A stretch of 64,000 nt of DNA from Oncomelania hupensis (Eukaryota > Mollusca > Gastropoda > Littorinimorpha > Pomatiopsidae): positions 30,557,755-30,621,754 of the forward strand of contig CM072522.1 of NCBI GenBank assembly GCA_036898135.1, given 5' to 3'. Position numbers and translations under genes: made by a program. Below are positions 56,530 to 64,000 of the stretch, piece by piece. The number at the start of each line of letters is the position of its first letter. Positions within the stretch are counted from its first letter, which is position 1. The notes beneath the pieces were generated by a model. The model was not told where the DNA came from. It was given only the letters and a program-made list of their open reading frames with translations, and did not search any database.

Positions 56530-57422
56530 TAAAGAATATATTAAAAAAACTAACTGATAATAATCGTTTAACTTTCTGTGTTCCAATAAAGAAGATTCTC
56601 TCCACTGAAAAAGGTTGTAGGAAATTTTATGATATATTTATGAAAAACAATGTAGAGCCAAATTGTTGTAAAAAATGGAATGCTAAAGTAAATTATGTCA
56701 TACAATGGAAAAAGTGTTTTTATAAAATTCAAAAAATTGGTGATATCGGAATGAGATGGTTTCAGATGCGTATTGTACATCGCATTCTGGCAACTAATAT
56801 TATTTTAAAAGAAATGGGTTTATCCCAGAGTGTAATGTGTACTTTTTGTGAAGTTGAGAGGGAGAGTATCACACACCTCTTCTGGAATTGTGATTGTGTA
56901 AGACACTTCTGGAACCTTTTTGAGCGCTGGATTAAACAGACTTGTGAAAATGCATGTACTCTAATTCTATCAGAAAGCTTAATAGTGTTTGGAATTGATC
57001 TGAATGTGAACACAGATCCTATATTTGATTTGATTTTATTATTGGCAAAACAATATATATATGGATGTAGATATAGCAATGTAAAACCCAATGTAGAGGC
57101 ATTTAAGTTTAAATTAAAATGGAGATATAATATCGAAAGGTATAATGCTAAACTGAATCAGAAAGAATCTGAATTTGATGCTGCATGGTTTTATTATAAA
57201 CAGTTGATGTAATAATGTTGTATAATATACGATTCTCGCTTTCTATTTCTATTTCTTCTTTGCTCTCTTTTCTTCTTTCATTCATTTTTTTTCCCCCTAC
57301 AAATTTATATGTTTAGTTCATTGCTTTGTTTGTTTATTAGTTGAGTCTGTTCGCCTTTATATATTGATCGATGTTATGCTGTTGTTAAAAGAAAAATAAA
57401 TGGAAATGCAAAAAAGAATTTA

Positions 57423-57425
<3 letters not shown>

Positions 57426-57462
<37 letters not shown>
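57426..57462 (+). repeat. (TA)n microsatellite
   Basis: About 18 TA units at the A-rich tail of the L1-like LINE. Confidence 0.95.
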
Positions 57463-57463
<1 letters not shown>

Positions 57464-57800
57464 TCTCATATTGCCTGGTTTCTGGCAACACAGGCATGTT
57501 ACGCGACCTTACTTGTGTCAACATGGATAGGAAAGTGTCAACATTCAAATGTTGTCAGAAAACGGGTACACTTTTTTTGCTGTTTTGGATTACATGGGAC
57601 ATAAATCGTGTTTTTTTGACATGTTGTCAAAAACCTGTACTATGACTGCAGTTAGTTCCCTTGCTACACTCTGTCGTGCTTCTGAGGATCCATATAAATT
57701 TTTGATGAGACAGGCTAAGAGTGAATCAGAATGAGAGCACGCGCTGTGAAGTGACGTCTTGTCTGTGATGTGTGACGTTGCACGAAGACACTTACTCAAA

Positions 57801-59441
57801 ATGGCGGAGCTCAAATCGGTGAGTGGATATGTCTTTTGTAAATACTTATCAACGTTTAATTTGTTTTGAAATAATTTTAATAGTACGTAAAGCTCTGCTC
57901 CATAGTCTGCTCTCTTCACTTCTGACTTTTAGGACCCTCCTGGCGCCCTTGTCTCATCTCTGTTGCCGCTTTGTGCGCTCCATATCACCGTCATCGCTAC
58001 CTCTAGACTCAATCAATGCATTTCCTCCTTCTGAAAGTTGTAGCACCGCCCCTTATAAACGTGCCATTCTACTGCATATTGACTTCTTAAAACAACAGCC
58101 TCCCTTCAACCAAGTCCCCCATGCGCTAATGTGTCCGGGGACGTTAATCTAACAAACGTGAACGTGCAGGAATGCATTATGTACTTATGTAGCCATTCTT
58201 GCGTTGTAGTTGCTCTTCAGTTTTGTAAAATATGAAGTTATAGTAAAAATTGACTTGTTGCAATTTGCCATTAATTTTGGGAAATGCGTATTAAATATTA
58301 ATATTGTAATGTTACTATTGTAAATATTGCCCCAATTAGAATTCCATAATCGTATAACGCATTGTCTAAAGCAGTGTCGACATCCTGTCTGTACATGTCG
58401 ATCCTCTTGTCTGCTGTATCAACATAAAGTTTTGCATGGAAAATACACTACAGGCTGTCAACAATTGTCGACCTTGGCATTGTGAGGGTTAAATCAGAAA
58501 AGAAATATTACTTTTTTTTTAGATCTAAATGTCTAATCTGGCTGGGCATTGAATGCTCAAATTTGAGATTTGTTGACTGGCTGTTGTATCTAATTTCTCT
58601 TAATATATTTTTAAATCGTTGAAGTCATTATAGACGTATATCTGGTTGTTTATTTTCTTATGTACTGTGTTTAAACAGCGAGTTCCGAGGATAAAGTAGC
58701 AGCCTAGCTGGAAACATCACCGTTAGCCCGCAAAAAAGCAGCGCATCGGTCTGTTTCCACTGCCCCATCTCAAACTGGTAAAGAAAAACGTACATGTCGT
58801 CCTAAAGTTATTCCATAATTTTTTTAAGTTGCACAACGTTTTTAACATTTTAGTAACTTTTAACATCTTCAGATTTAGTGTACACTCTTTAGTGTTGTCA
58901 ATTGGACGTGAGTTTGATCATCAGTGAATTATTTTCAGACTTTTACAAACACCTGTTATAATAGTGTACATAATGTTAATGCAATAACACTACAGTAAGT
59001 CAAATGAAACATAAGCTGGCTGTTGTACATAGTATAGTTCAAAGTTCAGCGCATTAACGGAGCAAGAAGCTTCTTCTGCTCTGATCCTCAGTCATGGAAT
59101 TTCTTATATGTTATACAGTATGCTACACTTCCAACATTTAAAAAAAGGCAGTTGAAAATCTGTTTGTTTTTTCAAAGAGTATTTTATGTAACAGTTTCTG
59201 ATCAGATAGCAGGCTCATCGATTTGTTTTTCAATTGTTGTAATAATTAATAATAATTTTGACTAGTTGAAAACAGGTAACTTTTCTTCTTTTTTTTTTGG
59301 GGGGGGGGGGGAGGGGGGAGGAGGAGAGGGGAAGGGTGATGTGTTTCCAGTATGTGTGTATGGATTCTTCTAACTGGTTTTAAATTGAAAATATTTGTTT
59401 TTCTTGTAACCGGTCTTTGGGTAGGCTCGAAAAAATATTCA

Positions 59442-59509
<68 letters not shown>

Positions 59510-59519
59510 TATTATTATA

Positions 59520-59580
<61 letters not shown>

Positions 59581-60859
59581 TTTTTTAATTTTATTTATTT
59601 ATTTATTTTTTTATAATAGTTCTCGTTCTTTGAAAACAGCAAGTCTACCGTACATCTAGATGGGAGGCAAACAGATTTAAATTTTAATGTAAATCACTTG
59701 TCAGTCTTGTAAGTTTTTTTTTTTCTTTTCTGATGTACTGTGTAAATTGTTTTAACAGCGAGTCCTAAGGAGAAAGTCGCAACAGTGTTGGAAACATCAC
59801 ATGAAGGGGACTGTACATGAGGCAGCATCATCATCTCTTTCCCCTAGCTCTGCTCTATCTTCAGTTGGTAAGGAAGTCAAATTTTCTTTAATGTATATGT
59901 ACTTTAACTGACACTTATACTTTTTTCTCTCCATGTACATGTATTTTCTATTAACTAAAACAAAGGTAACTGCACAGAACTGGAGGTAATGTTTTACTCT
60001 TTACAAAAATCAACAATGACATCCGAAAAGGCCGTTGGCCGTGGTTAAACAAAAAGAATATCACAATAGAGCGAGTTTGTTGTATGAAGTTAAGCCGTCC
60101 GAGTCTTCTGTATTGTTGGGTCTGCAGTTTGTGTTGACTATTGCCCCCGTTCTGTGCAAGACATCGTGCAACACACCTATATGAACCAATTTCCAAGACA
60201 TATTAACCTGATCTTTTCTTTGAATAAAAACTGGAACTGACTGCTTTTTGTTACACATGTCTTTGTTTCTCAGATGTTATGTACACATAACTTATTTTAT
60301 TATATAAATGTGTTAAGTTAAATAGCAATCTTTAACCTCCTGATTTAAACAGAACATTTTGCTTTACAATATTGAATATATATGTTTAAAATAAATAATT
60401 GCTGTCTCCTTCTAATTCCCTAGGTTTTAGGATTTGTGTGTGTGTGTGTGTGTGCTAGAATTTGAAACCACAAAACATTGTGAACTTTAAACTAAATTGC
60501 CCCTGATCCCTCTGCATAGCATAATGATCAACAAAATAATCTCTTTTATGAAAATATTCTTACCAGTGAGTAGCCTCACTACATTCTCTTTCAATGTTCC
60601 TTTTCAAGACTCTACTGCTTACATGTATATTGTCTCAAATTCTGTCGTTTTTCATATTGCCGAGGTTCGTAATCGAATCCTAAAAGGCGGGTGGAGTATT
60701 AATGACGCTTTGGGTCAAGTACATGGGTTTTTTTGTGTGTGTGCAGTTGAACATGCCAACGCTGGGACTGGGAAAAGAAAATACGTCCTTGACAAGAAGC
60801 AATACTGCATCTTCTGCAACAAAGGACAACTGGCTCTCCCAAGACATTTTCTTATGTAA
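57801..60859 (+). CDS. Gene 3: small spliced gene with a truncated zinc finger
   Basis: Exons 57801-57818 (MAELKS, donor GTGAGT), 59759-59867 (RVLRRKSQQCWKHHMKGTVH, EAASSSLSPSSALSSV; acceptor TTTTAACAG, donor GTAAGG) and 60747-60859 (EHANAGTGKRKYVLDKKQYC, IFCNKGQLALPRHFLM-stop; acceptor GTGTGCAG) join in phases 0 and 1. YCIFCNKGQ...RHF is a C-x2-C...H finger that opens long invertebrate proteins I recall with a recombinase-like C-terminus; not verified. The finger ends where sequence from the opposite strand begins (about 60855), so the protein is truncated by an inversion or insertion. Function unknown. Confidence 0.5.
57921..58150 (+). repeat. Repeat shared with 63090-63325
   Basis: CCAAGTCCCCCATGCGCTAA, TGTGTCCGGGGACGTTAATC and upstream CCCTTGTC(T/A)CATCT match the later copy in order. 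Lies in gene 3 intron 1. Family not recognised. Confidence 0.6.
58679..58777 (+). pseudogene. Dead duplicate of gene 3 exon 2
   Basis: Same acceptor context (ATGTACTGTGTTTAAACAG) and start CGAGTTCCGAGGATAAAG, then TAG; a second TAG follows. TGGAAACATCAC is shared with 59759-59867. Donor CTG|GTAAAG kept. Two stops and a length change show it is not used in frame. Confidence 0.7.
59299..59335 (+). repeat. G-rich tract, quadruplex-prone
   Basis: Twelve Gs, then AGGGGGGAGGAGGAGAGGGG within 40 bp after a T run; at least four G-runs of three or more. Confidence 0.7.
59445..59578 (+). repeat. (TTA)n microsatellite, about 44 units
   Basis: Nearly pure TTA repeat with two interruptions (ACT and ATAA). 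Overlapping frames on + are artefacts. Confidence 0.95.
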
Positions 60860-60877
60860 CACAGACACAGAATTTAC

Positions 60878-61313
60878 CATCTTGTCTTGATGCCTGCTGT
60901 GTGGGTGGGGTTGATTTAGCAAGATTGTCATCTTCAAACACAGAACAATCTGGGGTTTCTCCACTGTCAATTTTGGCAAGCAATCTTCCAACTTTGGTGA
61001 TCTCAGTGGTACTTTCATGCAGGCGATAGTACTCTTTTTCAATGTTCAGAGAGTGGCCCATGTGATTTGCTAGCAATTTCTGCTCATTGGGTGACAAATC
61101 AAACAGTTGAGTGATTGTAGCTCCATACTTTCTGCATTTCGTCGATGTGATCAACCCTGCCTTCTGTAGCCCAATATCTGATGTGACAGCATGGATGGCT
61201 TGCCAGCCATCCAGGTAACCGTTCACAGACTTAGATGCAAAGAAAAATGGATTCGATACAGGTATAGCTACATCAGTCATCATTTCAAGAAGAATGTACA
61301 GAGATTCTTTCAC
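60878..61313 (-). CDS. Inverted exon: tyrosine-recombinase-like C-terminal domain
   Basis: Minus-strand exon between acceptor CTGCCTCCCCAG and donor GATG|GTAAAT. It codes VKESLYILLEMMTDVAIPVS, NPFFFASKS, LITSTKCRKYGATITQLFDL, EQKLLANHMGHSLNIEKEYY and RLHESTTEITKVGRLLAKID. R in STKCRK, H-MGH, and YY-R are placed like the Arg, His and nucleophilic Tyr of tyrosine recombinases. The same pattern ends a group of invertebrate Crypton-like proteins (recalled, not verified). It abuts gene 3 exon 3 head to head: about 20 bp of its intron, then the + strand exon. Confidence 0.55.
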
Positions 61314-61389
61314 CTGGGGAGGCAGGGAGTAAGGGGGGCTCACACGGATTAGTTAGTTCTTCATTTTAAGCCCTAGTGCTCCCGTTTCT

Positions 61390-61870
61390 CCTGTGAGGGC
61401 GTTTATCGCCTTCCCCCCCCCCCCCCCCTCCCGCCCCCTCCTTCTTCGACAGTTGATGGTTCGGGTGCATTGCCGCACCCCACAGTCACAGAGACCGCTA
61501 GGGATTCGAACCCTTAAGTGACAGGTTCTGCGCCTCCCGATGGCAGTAGAGATCCTGGGCTGCCTTACTCAGGCTCGAAGGCTTGGTGGAGAGACTTGTT
61601 CACACGGTGGCTGGGCTTGTCGTTACGGTTCATAGCTTGGCTGTGGGAAATCCGTCTTCTCCCGGTCACACAGCCAGTTCACAGTCCGACTCCAAGGCCC
61701 CTGCCTCGAGCCCAAATAGTACGCGGGACGGGATGTCGTAGACCCCCACCCCCCCCCCACCCCCCGGCTCTGGCTCCCCTGTGTAAATAGCGGAGCATTC
61801 CTTTCCTAAGTTGTCTCCATCTACAACCGGCGTTCTGCTAGAGATGTAGTCTATACATTACGGCTGAGAC
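61390..61870. repeat. GC-rich repeat with tRNA-like box
   Basis: Holds C runs (61412-61430, 61745-61770) and, on minus, GGGAGGCGCAGAACCTGTCA with AGGGTTCGAATCCCTAG, like A and B boxes. The + frame at 61518-61790 has no family resemblance. Continues after the retroposon at 62455-62600. Confidence 0.4.
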
Positions 61871-61883
61871 TCAAGTCCCTTTT

Positions 61884-62443
61884 ACCCCCGTTGGGGTGCC
61901 GGGAGTTTCAGTATAAATAGTATCCTCACTTTCTGGAAATTTAGTGCTTTAAATTCCCACTGTCGCTGTCTTTCTCATTTGCTCTTTCTCATTCCTGCTC
62001 TGTTCTATCAATCTTCTATACTATCTTCTTCTTCGCTAGACCAGTCATCTACCTTTTTTTTAAAAACTTTCCGGGACAACACGCCTTATTTGTGTATGAG
62101 GTCTGTTGGATCAGCTTGGGAATATTGCACGCTTTCTACCAGGTGGTAGATGTTATTATTTAGCAATGTATGCATTTTATATGTATGTGTTTTGTTGATA
62201 ATTTATAATGATGTTTGTATTCTATTTTGTTTTTGTAAACGGGTGTTCGATAAATTAGAGTACAGCCTCAGCGTCCCCTGCGTGGGATGTCTTTATTGTA
62301 AAGTGACTGGCTTGTGGAGAGCGTTCTGTTTTACCACTAGGGTTGTTTCAGCAGATCTTTTATGCGGATCAGGGGTTGTCCGGTCCTGATTTGGCTCGGA
62401 AGAGTCCGCTGGACCTAAAGCAATAATCATGTAATGTAATGTA
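61884..62443 (+). mobile_element. Nonautonomous retroposon, short type, copy I
   Basis: 560 bp with an 11-bp perfect duplication AAGTCCCTTTT (61873-61883 and 62444-62454). Starts ACCCCCGTTGGGG, ends GTCCGCTGGACCTAAAGC and (TGTAA)n, the same tail as the LINE at 20650. Confidence 0.92.
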
Positions 62444-62722
62444 AAGTCCCTTTTGACGGAGGCTGCTCTCAAGTCTATGGGCGTGGTAATCCGAGACAGT
62501 CCTGACCCAGTGGTGGGACCGGATCCTACCTAAACTGGCCTTTCCGCGTGCCCGCTGGCTGCCGCTCTGGTTCAAGCTTGATCTGGTGCAGTTTTCTTTT
62601 TAACCCGCTTTTAATCTTACTCGGACGTGTTTTATCATTAATTTTAGATTAAATTTCTATAATTTGATTGTTTTTATATAATATAGGCCCTATACTGTTC
62701 CGTGCAATAACCCGGCAGACCT

Positions 62723-63330
62723 GGGGCCTGTTGCCTAGAACAAAACGCCTGCGGTGAGCGCTCGCACTGCACACTTTGCCTTATGAAACGGTTTGCGCGT
62801 GGTGAGCGTTTTCAAAATGGCGGCAGAAGAAGGAATGATTGTAAACAGAAACCGTGTGAAGACGATTGCTGCAGTGCTGTGCTCCGATATCATGAAGCAC
62901 GCGGCATACTACCTTCAGCCACCGCTCGCCAACGCACGCGCACGCCCGCGGCGTGCGTACCGTTTCCAATCCGAACGGGCCCCTGGTCTGTCTTCATATA
63001 AAAATTATTTTATCTCTCCTTAGACAATAAATAATCCGCTCACTCTGCCCTCCTAGTCGCCCTTTGGCCCTCCTCCCTCCCTCTGCTATACCTTTGGCGG
63101 CCTTGTCTTGGCGTCCCTTTTGCCACCCTTGTCACATCTTAACTCTACATTATTGACGCCGTCTTCCTTCCGATTCAACGCATCTTCCTGCTGGTTGTTG
63201 TAGCAGCTTTTGCGCTCCTTCTTCATTTGACTCCATTCTGCAAAACGACTTCTTATTACATCGGCCCTCGTTCATCCAAGTCCCCTATATGCTTATGTGT
63301 CTGGGGACGTTAATCTACTTGCCTGCCTGC
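62723..63330 (+). mobile_element. Harbinger-like element, left end and 5' ORF
   Basis: GGGGCCTGTTGCCTAGAAC at 62723 resembles Harbinger termini. A frame from 62817 reads MAAEEGMIVNRNRVKTIAAV, LCSDIMKHAAYYLQPPLANA, then an Arg-rich stretch and a stop at 63023. 63090-63325 matches 57921-58150. No right terminus found; the protein has no recognised domain. Confidence 0.4.
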
Positions 63331-64000
63331 CTAACCTCAGTGGGGAATTGCCTAACAACAGACAGGAAAGGCCAAATAATTTGGCAAGTGCCTTACTAGG
63401 GTTTAGGCAGAAATTGCCTTACAGACAGAACTTGCTGTACAGGTGAAGATATTTGTAGATTAGTTATTGCCAAGAATACGTTTTTATGAATATGTGTTTA
63501 CTGATGGCAGGCATGTGTTCACGCTTTCCTGATGTGCGCTACATTTTCTTGCCTAATGACATAAGGCACAAATTGTCTAATGTACATGAAGTATGGTTGG
63601 CGGTTCTCCACCTGTCATTATGTACAATGGTATGTAGTATGCATTGCAGTTTTGCTATACTAGACAACCACTGACTACCAACATCATCGTCTGTGGAGTT
63701 TTGATATATGCTTCAGATGTGTTGGCTTCCAATCATTGCCTATATATATATGCAGTTTTCCATGTTTGGGAATTGCTATTTTGGAGACGTTTATAAACAT
63801 TTTGAAGAAAAACTGTTCAAATGAATCATTGCTTATCTGAAAATGTTTGTTGTTTGTTGTTGTTGTTGTTGTTGTTGTTTTAAAGTGAAGCAACGTGTGT
63901 TCATTTATGTGTGTAATGATGTGACAGTGACAGATGTGAGACAAGTTTCATGCTTCCCTGATGTGAGACCACGGTTTCTTGCCTTCTGATGTACATGTAA
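63331..64000. other. AT-rich end of window, no gene recognised
   Basis: Two related blocks share GCTT(T/C)CCTGATGTG and TTTTCTTGCC/GTTTCTTGCC (about 63520 and 63950). (TGT)n lies at 63845-63881. Open frames are short and overlap. Confidence 0.45.

Larger units (their letters stand above)
43919..57212 (+). pseudogene. L1-like ORF2 (endonuclease-RT), interrupted and frameshifted
   Basis: APE endonuclease start MDNTVSILSANCQGLNNAQK at 43919-43996. After the piggyBac comes KKYDIYFLQDTHFETK (about 44890). Then VNIYGPDRDNPEFF and VVVAGDWNLVLDPSKDM (45135-45260). After the hAT comes LMDNLDLCDIWRELN, then RRFTWRR and RLDFF (53890-54002). Coiled linker 54270-54680 and KNHKSPGIDGF lead to RT, 54824-56509: NWRPISLLNV, NVDFEKAFDSLDW, RGCRQGDPVSPYLF and SQYADDTEFLLEG. 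The C-terminal knuckle CTFCEVERESITHLFWNC is at about 56840. One-base shifts occur near 45262, 54000, 54250, 54680, 54860 and 56550, so the copy is old and dead. Homologous to 14350-16371. Confidence 0.85.
43797..57425 (+). mobile_element. L1-like LINE with nested insertions
   Basis: Own sequence: 43797-44004, 44883-45294, 53878-56465 and 56530-57425. The rest is inserted DNA. It starts GGGGGAGGTAGGTTTCTCC with a T-rich leader and ends in AAATAAATGGAAATGC and an A-rich tail (about 57393-57425) followed by (TA)n. No target duplication was recognised. Near full-length ORF2, but no ORF1 upstream of it. Confidence 0.85.

Noticed and set aside
57590..57919. Minus-strand 109-codon frame over gene 3 start
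   Set aside because: No recognised domain; antisense to the MAELKS exon and its flanks.
61518..61790. Pro-rich 90-codon frame
   Set aside because: GC-rich repeat with C runs; no splice support or family resemblance.

Overview
This is eukaryotic DNA: spliced genes with GT/AG introns, long simple repeats, TSD-flanked non-LTR retroelements and cut-and-paste DNA transposons. The mix (CR1/L2-, I/Nimb- and L1-like LINEs, hAT, piggyBac, a YqaJ nuclease gene, and dispersed repeats rich in CAAGGTCA boxes) is what I would expect of a marine invertebrate, most likely a mollusc. That is inference; no single-copy marker gene proves it.

Layout. 0-1.4 kb: a hAT-like transposase remnant (minus). 3.2-19.3 kb: a spliced + strand gene (gene 1) coding a THAP domain, acidic linker exons, a tandem KTEP (SUMO-consensus) repeat exon and nine C2H2 zinc fingers. 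Its introns hold a hAT copy, LINE fragments, SINEs, a 216-bp CT tract and a 5'-truncated L1-like LINE. 19.3-23 kb: retroelement debris, including an LTR/primer-binding site facing an inverted protease fragment. 23.06-31.99 kb: a YqaJ-type nuclease gene split by an 8.1-kb element with inverted repeats. That element carries its own degenerate transposase-like gene, a gene with a DUF4806-like end, and an 830-bp direct duplication. 32.6-37.2 kb: retroelements inside a three-unit tandem repeat of about 305 bp. 37.2-38.5 kb: a minus-strand THAP plus DDE_4 transposon remnant. 38.58-39.03 kb: an array of 20 AATT-NN-AATT palindromes spaced almost only 19 or 21 bp apart. 39.28-43.67 kb: gene 2, a paralogue of gene 1 (THAP, acidic exon, ten KTEP repeats, then a duplicated acidic exon), with no zinc-finger exon visible before an L1-like LINE interrupts it.

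43.8-57.4 kb is a set of nested insertions. An L1-like LINE is broken by a piggyBac-like element (TTAA), by an 8.6-kb hAT and by a 64-bp retroposed LINE tail. The hAT holds an ORF1 fragment and a CR1-like LINE, and the CR1 holds a second ORF1-only element. At several junctions, removing the insert and one target duplication restores the reading frame, so boundaries can be placed almost to the base.

57.8-61.3 kb: a small gene whose zinc-finger exon runs directly into an inverted minus-strand exon with a tyrosine-recombinase-like C-terminus. 61.4-64 kb: SINE-like and Harbinger-like material. Genes 1 and 2 look like DNA-binding, probably sumoylated nuclear factors; nearly everything else is mobile DNA.
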